Part shown: positions 41,160-50,197 of the stretch, in pieces | Layout: each line of letters starts with the position of its first letter | Numbering within the stretch: position 1 is the stretch's first letter | Source: Lachnospiraceae bacterium | GTDB taxonomy: Bacteria; Bacillota; Clostridia; Lachnospirales; Lachnospiraceae | DNA length: 56,702 nt | Direction: 5' to 3' | Assembly (NCBI GenBank): GCA_017962105.1 | Contig: JAGCVY010000013.1 | Coordinates: forward strand, 1-56,702 | Translations under genes and position numbers: made by a program | The notes under the pieces: model-generated | What the model was told of the DNA's origin: nothing | Seen by the model: the letters and a program-made list of their open reading frames with translations, nothing else | Database searches by the model: none

Positions 41160-41915
41160 ATGAAAACGGAGATCAAGGACCTTTTGGAGGGCGTTCGCGA
41201 CGGCTCGGTGTCCGTCGACGAAGCGCTGCAGAAGCTGAAAATGGCCCCGTACGAGGACATCGGGTTTGCGAAGATCGACACGCACCGGGCAGTCCGTCAG
41301 GGTACGGCTGAAGTCATCTACGGCGCCGGCCAGACGCCGGAGCAGATCGCGCAGATCGCAACGCGGATGAAGGAGGCAGGTCAGGAGCGAATCCTCATCA
41401 CCCGTCTTTCGGAAGAAAAATGTGCCCTCCTTCCGGCGGAGCTCGGAGTCCGCTATGTTGAGGAGGCGAGGATCGGTTTTCTCGGTGACCTGCCGCTTCC
41501 AAACGGCATCGGCAGGATTGTCGTTGCCACCGGCGGGACGAGCGACATTCCCGTGGCTGAGGAGGCTGCGGTGACCGCGGAGTTCTTCGGCAACGAAGTG
41601 GTGCGCCTCTACGACGTCGGCGTGGCCGGATTGCACAGGCTTCTCTCCCACACGGACGAGATCATGAGCGCCTCGGTGATCATCGCCATCGCCGGCATGG
41701 AGGGCGCCCTCGCAAGCGTCATCGGCGGTCTTTCGGACTGCCCCGTGATCGCGGTTCCCACGAGCGTCGGCTACGGTGCGTCCTTCCACGGTCTGTCCGC
41801 GCTTCTCTCGATGTTAAATTCCTGCGCAAGCGGCGTCTCCGTCGTCAACATCGACAACGGCTTCGGCGCCGGCTACCTTGCAAGTATGATCAACCACATG
41901 GAGGCCAAACAATGA
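41160..41915 (+). CDS. larB: Nickel-pincer cofactor biosynthesis protein LarB
   Basis: The 251-residue product matches LarB, the AIR-carboxylase-like enzyme that carboxylates and hydrolyses nicotinic acid adenine dinucleotide to start the cofactor. Marks are IVVATGGTSDIPVAEEAAVT, EVVRLYDVGVAGLHRLLSH, IAIAGMEGALASVIGGL and VPTSVGYGASFHGLSALL. Its last 4 bp overlap larC (ATGA), so the two are translationally coupled. GGAGGGAAGG precedes the ATG. Confidence 0.93.
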   Translation: MKTEIKDLLEGVRDGSVSVDEALQKLKMAPYEDIGFAKIDTHRAVRQGTAEVIYGAGQTPEQIAQIATRMKEAGQERILITRLSEEKCALLPAELGVRYVEEARIGFLGDLPLPNGIGRIVVATGGTSDIPVAEEAAVTAEFFGNEVVRLYDVGVAGLHRLLSHTDEIMSASVIIAIAGMEGALASVIGGLSDCPVIAVPTSVGYGASFHGLSALLSMLNSCASGVSVVNIDNGFGAGYLASMINHMEAKQ

Positions 41916-43246
41916 AAACTCTCTACCTGGAATGCGCCATGGGCGCCGCCGGCGACATGCTGACCGCTGCCCTTCTCGAACTTCATCCCAACCCCGACGA
42001 TTTTCTCGCCCGGCTCAACAACGCCGGGATTCCCGATGTCGTCATCTCCAGATCCTCTTCCGTAAAATGCGGCATCACCGGCACGCACATCACCGTGAAG
42101 GTGAACGGCGTGGAGGAGGATGAGCACCTCCATGAGCACGACCATGAACATCATCATGAAGATGAGGATCATTGCCACGGCCACCATCATGATGGCGAAG
42201 ATCACAATCCCAACCATCACCACGACGATGAAGTACATGAGCACTGCCACGACCATGATCATGATCATCACCACGACCATGACCACGGTGCGCACCATCA
42301 CTCTCACACGGCACTCCACGACATTGAGCACATCGTGCGGGATCATCTGCGGGTGCCCGAGAAGGTCAAGGATAATATTCTCGCAGTCTACAGCCTGATC
42401 GCCGAGGCGGAGAGCCATGTGCATGGACGCCCCGTCACGGAGATCCACTTCCACGAGGTGGGCACCATGGATGCCCTCGCGGACGTCACCGCAGTGTGCC
42501 TTCTGATGAACGAACTGGCACCCGACGAAGTGGTTGCCTCACCGGTTCACGTTGGCAGCGGATTCGTCCGATGTGCACACGGAACGCTCCCGGTTCCGGC
42601 TCCTGCTACCGCATACCTTCTGCAGGGAATTCCCAGCTACGGCGGGCAGGTCCGGGGCGAGCTTTGCACGCCCACCGGCGCAGCTCTTCTGAAACATTTC
42701 GCGGGCCGCTTCGGCGACATGCCGGTGATGCGGACGGAGGCAATCGGGTACGGCATGGGTACGAAGGATTTTCCGATCGCAAACTGCCTGAGGGCCATGC
42801 TCGGCGAAACCGCGGATCGCACGGAAAATGTCAGCGAGCTCGCGTGCAATGTGGACGACATGACCGCGGAGGAGATTTCCTTCGCCATGGAACGCCTCTT
42901 CGAGGGCGGTGCCTTTGAGGTTTACACGGTGCCCATCGGCATGAAGAAAAGCCGCCCCGGCACACTGATGCGCGTGATGTGCGCACCGGACAAGGTGGAG
43001 GAGATGGTTCGTCTCATCTACCGCTACACTTCCACCATCGGCGTCCGCGAGACCGTCACCAAGCGCTTTGTCCTCGACCGGGCGATCCGGACTGTGGACA
43101 CTCCCTACGGTCCGGTCCGCGTAAAGGAATCCACCGGATACGGCGTGACCCGCAGGAAGCTTGAGTATGACGATGTCGCCAAAATTGCCAAGGAGCAGGA
43201 AAAGAGCGTGTCGGAGATCCGCGCGGAGCTGAGCAGCCTTATCTGA
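41912..43246 (+). CDS. larC: Nickel insertase LarC, single ORF with histidine-rich insert
   Basis: The 444-residue product has the LarC ends: LYLECAMGAAGDMLTAALLE, GTMDALADVTAVCLLMNELA, CNVDDMTAEEISFAMERLFE and GVRETVTKRFVLDRAIRTVD. LarC inserts Ni into the dithio-pyridinium precursor using CTP. Between residues 71 and 132 there is an acidic/histidine insert with 30 His and 2 Cys in 62 residues, a likely nickel store. In Lactobacillus plantarum larC is two ORFs joined by ribosomal frameshifting; here the frame is continuous. Confidence 0.93.
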   Translation: MKTLYLECAMGAAGDMLTAALLELHPNPDDFLARLNNAGIPDVVISRSSSVKCGITGTHITVKVNGVEEDEHLHEHDHEHHHEDEDHCHGHHHDGEDHNPNHHHDDEVHEHCHDHDHDHHHDHDHGAHHHSHTALHDIEHIVRDHLRVPEKVKDNILAVYSLIAEAESHVHGRPVTEIHFHEVGTMDALADVTAVCLLMNELAPDEVVASPVHVGSGFVRCAHGTLPVPAPATAYLLQGIPSYGGQVRGELCTPTGAALLKHFAGRFGDMPVMRTEAIGYGMGTKDFPIANCLRAMLGETADRTENVSELACNVDDMTAEEISFAMERLFEGGAFEVYTVPIGMKKSRPGTLMRVMCAPDKVEEMVRLIYRYTSTIGVRETVTKRFVLDRAIRTVDTPYGPVRVKESTGYGVTRRKLEYDDVAKIAKEQEKSVSEIRAELSSLI

Positions 43247-43300
43247 CGCTGAGATTACTGCCACGACACGGAAACGGATTTCATAAAACCGGAGAACCCC

Positions 43301-44110
43301 ATGGATGAATTACACGTAAAATACGAACGCCTGAAACGTTACCTTGCAGACCTCGGCAGCGTCGCCGTAGCCTTCTCCTCCGGCGTGGATTCGACGTTTC
43401 TTCTCAGGAGCGCCCGCGAAGTTCTCGGGTACCGCGCAATTGCGGTGACCGCATCCGCGAAGTCATTTCCCGCCAGGGAACAGAGGGAAGCGGAGACATT
43501 TTGCGAGGACGAGGGAATCCGCCAGATCATTGTCGAGGCGGATGTCATGTCTGTGGAAGGCTTCCGTGACAACCCGCCGGACCGGTGTTACCGGTGCAAG
43601 CGGGAAATCTTCGGACGGTTGATCGCCGCAGCCGCAGAGGCCGGTTTCCCGGTGGTTGCGGAGGGGTCCAACAAGGACGACGCGTCGGACTATCGCCCCG
43701 GCCTTCGGGCCATCGCGGAGCTGCAGGTAAAAAGCCCGCTCCGGGAGCTCGGCTTCACCAAGGAGGACATCCGCGCCCTCTCGAAGGAGCTCGGTCTTCC
43801 GACGTGGCGCAAGCAGTCCTTTGCCTGCCTCGCCACCCGCTTCGTCTACGGCGAACCGATCACCGAGGCAGGGCTTTCCATGGTTGACCGGGCCGAGCAG
43901 CGTCTGCTTGACCTTGGATTCCACAACGTCCGCGTGCGCATACACGGCGACATCGCGCGGATTGAGGTGAACCGGACGGAACTTTCGCGGATCGCGGAGC
44001 CGGAAACCGCTGCCGGTCTCAACGAGTACTTCCAAAGCCTCGGGTTCCGCTATGTCACGCTGGATCTCGGCGGCTATCAACAGGGAAGCATGAACAAACC
44101 GATCCTGTGA
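43301..44110 (+). CDS. larE: Pyridinium-biscarboxylate mononucleotide sulfur transferase LarE
   Basis: The 269-residue product has the PP-loop SSGVDSTFL at 26-34, EGSNKDDASDYRPG, and C176 in KQSFACLATRF. C176 is the position that acts as the sacrificial sulfur donor in L. plantarum LarE. It also has C96-x-x-C99 (DRCYRCK). A CxxC plus the third cysteine is the pattern of LarE proteins that bind a [4Fe-4S] cluster instead of sacrificing cysteine, so this copy may be the catalytic type. It lies 54 bp after larC, and a terminator follows at 44152. No larA is in the window. Confidence 0.92.
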   Translation: MDELHVKYERLKRYLADLGSVAVAFSSGVDSTFLLRSAREVLGYRAIAVTASAKSFPAREQREAETFCEDEGIRQIIVEADVMSVEGFRDNPPDRCYRCKREIFGRLIAAAAEAGFPVVAEGSNKDDASDYRPGLRAIAELQVKSPLRELGFTKEDIRALSKELGLPTWRKQSFACLATRFVYGEPITEAGLSMVDRAEQRLLDLGFHNVRVRIHGDIARIEVNRTELSRIAEPETAAGLNEYFQSLGFRYVTLDLGGYQQGSMNKPIL

Positions 44111-44151
44111 ACCGCATCGGGATTTAAGTCTCTTCAATATGAGTTCAACGA

Positions 44152-44189
44152 AAAAAGGACCCGACATTTTCTGGTGTCGGATCCTTTTC
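44152..44189 (+). terminator. Terminator of the lar operon
   Basis: AAAAAGGACCCGACA pairs with TGTCGGATCCTTTT across an 8-nt loop, followed by CTG. The A/T-rich arms allow use from both sides. Confidence 0.75.
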
Positions 44190-44459
44190 TGATATTCTCT
44201 GCTTATGGGAAATACAGACACCTGATTCCCGCGGTAACCGTGAGGTAATTCCCCTTCTTTTGGGAGTCTTTCCCTTCACTGCGCAGTTCGGACACTCCTC
44301 TCTCTGGATCACCGTTTATGTTGTCTTTTTCACCGATTTGCCTCCGTGGGTTCTGAGCGATGACCGACCATACGGCATCGCGTCCCACTTGCCATATAGT
44401 AAATTATTTTTATACTCTCCTGTCAAGACGGAACCGGTACATTTAACGGTGATTTAACA
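44190..44459. other. Intergenic stretch with no recognised feature
   Basis: About 270 bp between the lar terminator and the next promoter. Minus-strand frames give a 61-codon ORF (44203-44388) with no ribosome binding site and no recognisable motif. One other frame shows a C-P-N-C pair but is interrupted by stops. I see no gene, repeat or RNA here; it could be a decayed gene. Confidence 0.4.
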
Positions 44460-44488
44460 TTGAAACTCCCCCCTCGATATGGTATAAT
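44460..44488 (+). promoter_or_regulatory. Promoter of the CofE-like gene
   Basis: TTGAAA (44460-44465), 17-bp spacer, TATAAT (44483-44488), preceded by TGG for an extended -10. The start codon lies 64 bp downstream. Confidence 0.7.
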
Positions 44489-44551
44489 TTCCTGTGGTTT
44501 TCGGGTGACCGAAATCCCAATAACTCTACACAAAACAAAGGAGTCCACACT

Positions 44552-45751
44552 ATGGAACGAAGAGTCGGTACTGTATCAAGAGGCATTCGCTGCGGCATCA
44601 TCCGCGAGGGTGACAACCTCGTCGACATCGCTGTGGAAAGCGTGCTCGGCGCGGCGGAGAGCGAGGGGTTTGAACTTCGCGACCGCGATGTCATTGCACT
44701 CACGGAATCCATCGTCGCGAGATCGCAGGGCAACTACGTAAGCGTCGACGATATTGCGGCTGATGTGAAGGCCAAGCTCGGCGGCGGCACGGTGGGCGTA
44801 ATCTTCCCGATCCTCTCCCGCAACCGCTTCGCCATCGTGCTGCGCGGTATCGCTAAGGGATGTAAGAAGATTGTCCTGATGCTCAGCTACCCCAGCGACG
44901 AGGTCGGCAATGCCCTTGTGACGCTCGATCAGATTGATGAGTCCGGCGTCAACCCCTATTCCGATGTGCTGGACCTTGCAAAATACCGCGAGCTCTTCGG
45001 CTATCGCAAGCACGAGTTCACCGGCGTTGACTATGTCGAGTACTACTCGAACCTGATCACCGAGTGCGGCGCGGAAGTTGAGGTTGTCTTCGCGAACCAG
45101 CCCAAGACCATCCTGAGCTACACGGACTGCGTCATCAACTGCGACATCCACACGAGAGAGCGCACGAAGCGCATCCTCCTCGCAGCAGGCGCAAAGGCTG
45201 TCTGCAACCTTGCGGATCTGATGACTGCACCGGTGAACGGCAGCGGCTACAATGACCGCTTCGGTCTTCTCGGCTCGAACAAATCCACCGAGGACAAGGT
45301 GAAGCTCTTCCCGCAGTACGAGGGAGCCCAGAAGCTTGTGGAAGCCATTCAGGAGCAGATCCTCGCAAAGACCGGAAAGCATGTCGAAGTCATGGTGTAC
45401 GGCGACGGCGCTTTCAAGGATCCCCAGGGCAAGATCTGGGAGCTCGCCGATCCGGTGGTCAGCCCCGCATTTACCGCAGGACTTGTGGGAACACCGAACG
45501 AGCTGAAGCTGAAGTACCTTGCCGACAACGATTTCGCAAACCTCACCGGCGAGGCGCTCCGCGACGCAATCTCCGCCAGCATCAAGGCGAAGGAAGGCAG
45601 TCTCGTGGGTAACATGGCTTCCCAGGGAACAACGCCCCGCCAGCTCACGGATCTCATAGGTTCGCTGTGCGACCTGACCTCGGGCTCGGGCGATAAGGGC
45701 ACGCCGATCATCCTGATCCAGGGCTATTTCGATAACTACACGACGATGTAA
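44552..45751 (+). CDS. Coenzyme F420-0:L-glutamate ligase-like protein (CofE family)
   Basis: The 399-residue product shows CofE-family landmarks: DRDVIALTESIVARSQGNYV near the N-terminus, the KGTPIILIQGYFDNY end, and the metal-site region SRNRFAIVLRGIAKG. CofE adds glutamates to F420-0, but nothing else for F420 is visible in the window and Lachnospiraceae are not known to make it, so the natural acceptor is probably another compound. AAAGGAG precedes the ATG. It has its own promoter and terminator, so it is a single-gene unit next to the lar operon. Confidence 0.8.
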   Translation: MERRVGTVSRGIRCGIIREGDNLVDIAVESVLGAAESEGFELRDRDVIALTESIVARSQGNYVSVDDIAADVKAKLGGGTVGVIFPILSRNRFAIVLRGIAKGCKKIVLMLSYPSDEVGNALVTLDQIDESGVNPYSDVLDLAKYRELFGYRKHEFTGVDYVEYYSNLITECGAEVEVVFANQPKTILSYTDCVINCDIHTRERTKRILLAAGAKAVCNLADLMTAPVNGSGYNDRFGLLGSNKSTEDKVKLFPQYEGAQKLVEAIQEQILAKTGKHVEVMVYGDGAFKDPQGKIWELADPVVSPAFTAGLVGTPNELKLKYLADNDFANLTGEALRDAISASIKAKEGSLVGNMASQGTTPRQLTDLIGSLCDLTSGSGDKGTPIILIQGYFDNYTTM

Positions 45752-45789
45752 ACACCCAGTATTTTCATGATACTACTTTTGTAGAATGG

Positions 45790-45820
45790 CGGCCGGCAGT
45801 CTCGACTTCCGGCCGTTTTC
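45790..45820 (+). terminator. Terminator of the CofE-like gene
   Basis: CGGCCGG (45790-45796) pairs with CCGGCCG (45809-45815), followed by TTTTC. Confidence 0.7.
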
Positions 45821-45847
45821 ACAGATTTCCGTTTCGGAGGCATCAAC

Positions 45848-47131
45848 ATGAATTACAAGCTCCTTGTCATCATCCTGCTCTGTGTCATTTTCCTTTACAA
45901 GCTGATGGTGACCTTCCTCAAGCTCCGCTCGACCCGCAACAAAATCCCGGCAAATGTTTCCGACATCTACGACGCAGCGACCTACGAAAAATGGTGTGCC
46001 TACCGCGTCGAAAAATGCCGCCTCTCCATCATCTCCTCCTGCGTCAGCCTCGCAACGGAGATCGTGCTGATCGCAGCGGACCTTTACGCCGCGTTCGCCG
46101 GACTCTTCCCGAACGGTCTGGTTCCGCAGCTTTTCGCGGTACTGCTCCTGTCGGTGCTCACGGAAGTCGTTGTCATGCCGTTCAACTACTATGACACTAT
46201 GAAGATCGAGGAAAAATACGGGTTTAACCGCACGAAGAAAGGAACCTTCTTCGTCGACCAGCTCAAGGAGATCGTGATCTCCCTGGGAATCCTTACCCTG
46301 ATCACGTGGATTCTTGCCCTGTTGCACCAGGCTCTCGGAGACTGGATGATCGTCGCATTCGCCGGAGTGCTGATGGTTTTCTTCCTGCTTTTGTTGTTCC
46401 TCTTCCCGCTTTTCACCCGGATCTTCAACAAGTTTACTCCCCTTGAGGAGGGCGAGCTTCGCACGAAACTGACCAACCTTCTGACCAAACACGGATTCAC
46501 GGTGCGGGCCATCGAGGTGATGGACGCTTCCAAGCGCTCAACAAAAGCAAATGCGTATTTCGCGGGTTTCGGCAAGACCAAGTCCATTGTCCTCTATGAC
46601 ACGCTCATCGAGAAGCTGACCCCCGATGAAATCTGCGGGGTATTTGCCCACGAGCTCGGCCACGGAGTCCACAAGGACACCCTCAAAGGCCAGACTGCAA
46701 GCCTCATCCAGATGCTGCTCCTTTCGACCCTCGCATGGCTCACCCTTCGCTCTGAGTCCGTCTTCACCGCCTTCGGCTTTGATAAGATCAACTACGGTTT
46801 CGCCGTCATCCTGATCCTCTCCGTGGAGTTCGCGATCATCGCGCCGCTCTACGGAATCCTGGTCAACGCCATCTCCCGCCGTCATGAATACCGCGCCGAC
46901 CGCTTTGCCACGGAGGAAGGGTATGGCGCCGACCTGATCAGCGCCCTCAAGAAACTGACGCAGACCGACTTCGGCGATGTCGCTCCGTCCCCGGCTCTGA
47001 TCCTTCTTGAGTACTCGCATCCGTCGCTCTCGCAGCGGATCGACGCAATTGAAGCGGCTCCCGCATTCACGGCCAAATCCGCAGACAGCCCTGTTTCGGA
47101 AGAGGCCGCAGACGACCTTTCCAAAGCGTAA
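45848..47131 (+). CDS. M48-family membrane metalloprotease (Ste24 / CAAX protease 1-like)
   Basis: The 427-residue protein has about six or seven hydrophobic segments. It has zinc motif H-E-L-G-H in GVFAHELGHGVHKDT and a third ligand in the later EYRADRFA, as in Ste24/HtpX-type M48 proteases. The preceding AYFAGFGKTKSIVLYDTLIE is typical of the Ste24 branch. It is probably a membrane protein quality-control protease. GGAGG lies 10 nt before the ATG. It converges on the M1 peptidase gene across a bidirectional terminator. Confidence 0.9.
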   Translation: MNYKLLVIILLCVIFLYKLMVTFLKLRSTRNKIPANVSDIYDAATYEKWCAYRVEKCRLSIISSCVSLATEIVLIAADLYAAFAGLFPNGLVPQLFAVLLLSVLTEVVVMPFNYYDTMKIEEKYGFNRTKKGTFFVDQLKEIVISLGILTLITWILALLHQALGDWMIVAFAGVLMVFFLLLLFLFPLFTRIFNKFTPLEEGELRTKLTNLLTKHGFTVRAIEVMDASKRSTKANAYFAGFGKTKSIVLYDTLIEKLTPDEICGVFAHELGHGVHKDTLKGQTASLIQMLLLSTLAWLTLRSESVFTAFGFDKINYGFAVILILSVEFAIIAPLYGILVNAISRRHEYRADRFATEEGYGADLISALKKLTQTDFGDVAPSPALILLEYSHPSLSQRIDAIEAAPAFTAKSADSPVSEEAADDLSKA

Positions 47132-47192
47132 ACCGCTGAGCGCCCGGACGAGTCCGGGCAGGCGTCGAAACATCCTTTGAACAGAAACGAAA

Positions 47193-47240
47193 ACTCCCGT
47201 GCACGGCAGTTACCGATGCACGGGAGTATTATTTTCCGAA
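47193..47240. terminator. Bidirectional terminator
   Basis: ACTCCCGTGCA (47193-47203) pairs with TGCACGGGAGT (47217-47227). T-rich runs follow on both strands, and an ATTTTCCG motif overlaps the plus-strand tail. Confidence 0.7.
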
Positions 47241-47272
47241 AAGTTTTTTTAGTCGGGAAACAGGTTTTCCGA

Positions 47273-48982
47273 TTATCTTATAAAGCAGTTCGCAATCAGG
47301 GCATTCAGATCCTCGTTGTCCTTCCCTGCGCACTCATAGAGAACCTCGAAGAAGCTCTCGGGATCCGCGTTGGTGAACGCATTGCGGTGCACATACTCAC
47401 GGAGCACGGAGTGCATTTCCTGCCGCCCGATGGTCTCTTCAATCTGGTACAGCACCATCTCTCCGACGCTGTAGATGGCAGTGACGTAGCGGCTCGAGTT
47501 TGAAAACTCGTAGTAGGAACGGTTGACCGGCAGCAGATCCTGTTCGGCGAGTTTGTCTGCGACATCCTTCAAGCTCAGATCCGCGTATTCGCGGCTGTTG
47601 TACTCCCCATAGATACCCAGATCGCCGAGGTACTCCAGATACACCAGTTCCGAGTAGGACGTGATGGACTCATCCTGCCAGGGCTGCATGCCGGAGTTGC
47701 TTCCGACGATGCCCATGAACCACTGATGCCCGATCTCGTGGGCAATACAGGTCTCCAGATCACTGTAATCGGGCCCGGTAAATGTCATATACGGCTGGGC
47801 TAGGGAGTCCGCAATGATGATCAGATTCGGATACTCCATTCCGCCGGCAAAAATCGGGGTGAGGATGATATCCAGCTCCTCGTACGGATAGCAGCCGAAC
47901 GCCTCGCCAAATGCAGCAAGGGAATCCTTCGCCGCTTTGACGCTTGCCTTCAACGCTTCATCCATGTCCTCTGAAGGTGGATTGTCCTTGTTGTACAGCA
48001 CATTGACGCGGACGCCGCTGACATTTTCTGTCACGATCCCGAACTGTTCGGATGCCGAGAAGACAAAGTCTCTCACGCACGGCGCTTTGTAGGTGTAGGT
48101 GACGCCGTCGCCGCCGGCGGTGTGGCCGGTCTCCGTGCCCGTCGAGGCAACAAGATACCCGTTGGGAACGGTAAGCTTTACGTCATAGTTGGAAACTTCC
48201 GAGTAGAAGCATTCCCCGACGTTGTAAAATCCTGCGTGGGACCAGCCGTTCTTGTCATACTCCGCAAGGATCGGGTAGAAGTTCGTCACATTGAACACGC
48301 CGTTGCTGACGCCGAACCGGTCTGCCAGGGAAGGGATGGTCGCCGTAAAATCATACGTCAACGTCATCTTCTCCTTCGGCTGCAGCGGCTTCACAAGCGT
48401 GAGCCAGAGAACGGAAACATCCGTCTCGCGCTCGCAGGCCAATATGGAATTGTCACGGCCGTCCACGATGTTTTTAATCTCCGTAAGGGCGCCGTCAAGC
48501 TTCGTACCGGAATTCATATCCGCATGCTCCGCGTCGATAAAAAGGCTCGGGTAATCCCGCATGCACAGCTTGTCCCAGACAGCGTCCGTGTCGTTGTAAA
48601 ACTCAAACACCACATGTCCGCTCACCGTTTGTTTGTCCGGGTCAAGCCTCAGATCCATATCATAATGGTACAGCTCCCTCGTCGGAAACTCGATCTTACA
48701 CCCCGGATCCGGCGGGTTGAACACAGCCGGAGTTTCCGTAGGCTCGGCTGTCGGCGTCGCTTCCGGCGTTACCTCCGGCGTAGCGGTCGCCTCGGGCGTG
48801 GCCGTCACCTCCGGCGACACTTCCGGTGTGGCTGTCGCCTCTCCCGTGGGAGTCACCTCCACGGGCGTTACTGTTGTCTCTTTCCTGCTGCGATCCTTGG
48901 TCTGATCCTGCTTGCTGCACGCTGCCGTAAACAGCATCAGAACGCTCAGGACGAGCACGAGAGCTCTTCGCATTCTTCTCAT
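47273..48982 (-). CDS. M1-family aminopeptidase-like lipoprotein
   Basis: The 569-residue product has a lipoprotein signal (lipobox F-T-A-A-C, C22) and a long Thr/Pro/Glu linker of repeated ATPE(V/A)-type units to about residue 90. A gluzincin M1 domain follows: GGMEYPN in place of GAMEN, H-E-I-G-H-Q-W, and the downstream Glu in SELVYLEYLG. Such proteins trim peptides at the cell surface. The start at 48982 follows AGGGGG; the ORF start at 49066 overlaps the capA gene. It closes the murD-capA-M1 set. Confidence 0.87.
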   Translation of the reverse strand: MRRMRRALVLVLSVLMLFTAACSKQDQTKDRSRKETTVTPVEVTPTGEATATPEVSPEVTATPEATATPEVTPEATPTAEPTETPAVFNPPDPGCKIEFPTRELYHYDMDLRLDPDKQTVSGHVVFEFYNDTDAVWDKLCMRDYPSLFIDAEHADMNSGTKLDGALTEIKNIVDGRDNSILACERETDVSVLWLTLVKPLQPKEKMTLTYDFTATIPSLADRFGVSNGVFNVTNFYPILAEYDKNGWSHAGFYNVGECFYSEVSNYDVKLTVPNGYLVASTGTETGHTAGGDGVTYTYKAPCVRDFVFSASEQFGIVTENVSGVRVNVLYNKDNPPSEDMDEALKASVKAAKDSLAAFGEAFGCYPYEELDIILTPIFAGGMEYPNLIIIADSLAQPYMTFTGPDYSDLETCIAHEIGHQWFMGIVGSNSGMQPWQDESITSYSELVYLEYLGDLGIYGEYNSREYADLSLKDVADKLAEQDLLPVNRSYYEFSNSSRYVTAIYSVGEMVLYQIEETIGRQEMHSVLREYVHRNAFTNADPESFFEVLYECAGKDNEDLNALIANCFIR

Positions 48983-49011
48983 TGTTTTTAATCCCCCTTT
49001 TTTTTCTATCC

Positions 49012-50178
49012 TCACAGCTGACGAAGCATAAACTCCCTCACCTGTAAAAGGCTGCTCTTCTCCCACGCCTTCTCCGTCTCCCTCAGAGACAGCGGGTACA
49101 CGATCTGCATGTCCAGGACCTCGCCCGGCACGCGGCCGCTCCGAAGCGGCTCATAGAAATTTTCCCGAAAATCCTCCTCTGTCGCGTTCGCAAACTTCTT
49201 GGGATTTAAGAACCGAAGCTGCCGTTTCGTGTTCTCGACGAACACCTTCGCCGCAAGCGGAGCCAAAAGCTCATACTCTGCAGGCTGTACATCCGCGAAA
49301 ATGTCCGGAAGCTCCTCCGAAACCACGCGCTCCCGCTTCCGGTCGATCCGGATGCCGAAGGGCTCCCAGGTAAACTCCGTCTTCGTAAAATGAATCCGCA
49401 CGAACAGGCCGCGTTCCGTGTTGAACTGCGCCCGCTGATAGTCCGTATCGAAGATGAAATTGCCGAGGGAATAGAAGATCACCTTGTCCCCGACGGTCTC
49501 ATAATTCATGGGCACGTGCGGATGATGTCCCACCACGATGTCTGCTCCCATCTGCAGATAAGCAAGATACCGGTCTCTGGTGTAGGGCGACGGCAGCGCC
49601 GTGAATTCCTCCCCGCCATGGGCCACAATGACGCACCAGCGGCACTGTTTCTTCACCGTTGCGATCGCCTCCCGGATGCGGTCCATATCGCTCCAGGAAA
49701 GGCACCCAGGGGTGTCCTCCCCGGCCTTTCGGCAGGCTCTCTGGTATCCCACGCCGATCAGTCCGATTCCGCCGGCCTCCCGGAAAATGAGCGGCTTCGC
49801 CGCTTCCGCAATATCCCGGCCCGCCCCTAACGTCTTCGCACCGAAGGCTTCCGCTGCCGCCAGGGTATCGTCCATTCCGACGGCTCCCGCGTCCATGATG
49901 TGGTTGTTGCAGATGTTCCACACATCCGCTCCGATGTTTCGGAAAAACTTCACCGCGTTGGGGTGGATGCTGTGCAAAAGGCCCGCTGCCGCCCCGGTGA
50001 CGCCGGGTATTTTCCGACGGCGGGTGATCGGGCCCTCGACGTTGATGACGAGGTGATCGCCGGAGCGCAGGAAAGCAAGCGCCTCGTCCGAGACGAGCCG
50101 CTCATCGTTCCAACGGCGGTGCATGTACTTGTCAAACCCGATGTCTCCCGTAAAAACCAGGGTGCTTTTTGCCTTCAT
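49012..50178 (-). CDS. CapA-family protein (poly-gamma-glutamate synthesis type)
   Basis: The 388-residue product has CapA/PgsA metallophosphatase-like motifs: FTGDIGFDKYMHRR, VINVEGPITRR, WNICNNHIMDAG, VIVAHGGEEFTALPSPYTRD, DIVVGHHPHVPMNYE and FYSLGNFIFDTDY. These ligands bind two metals. No signal peptide is seen, unlike the PgsA capsule proteins, so it may act inside the cell on a murein or polyglutamate intermediate. It starts 20 bp after murD, which supports a cell-wall role. Confidence 0.87.
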   Translation of the reverse strand: MKAKSTLVFTGDIGFDKYMHRRWNDERLVSDEALAFLRSGDHLVINVEGPITRRRKIPGVTGAAAGLLHSIHPNAVKFFRNIGADVWNICNNHIMDAGAVGMDDTLAAAEAFGAKTLGAGRDIAEAAKPLIFREAGGIGLIGVGYQRACRKAGEDTPGCLSWSDMDRIREAIATVKKQCRWCVIVAHGGEEFTALPSPYTRDRYLAYLQMGADIVVGHHPHVPMNYETVGDKVIFYSLGNFIFDTDYQRAQFNTERGLFVRIHFTKTEFTWEPFGIRIDRKRERVVSEELPDIFADVQPAEYELLAPLAAKVFVENTKRQLRFLNPKKFANATEEDFRENFYEPLRSGRVPGEVLDMQIVYPLSLRETEKAWEKSSLLQVREFMLRQL

Positions 50179-50197
50179 GGTATGATTCTTCTTTCTT

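Noticed and set aside
44203-44388. 61-codon minus-strand ORF between larE and the CofE-like gene
   Set aside because: No ribosome binding site, no motif, and a composition typical of spacer DNA.
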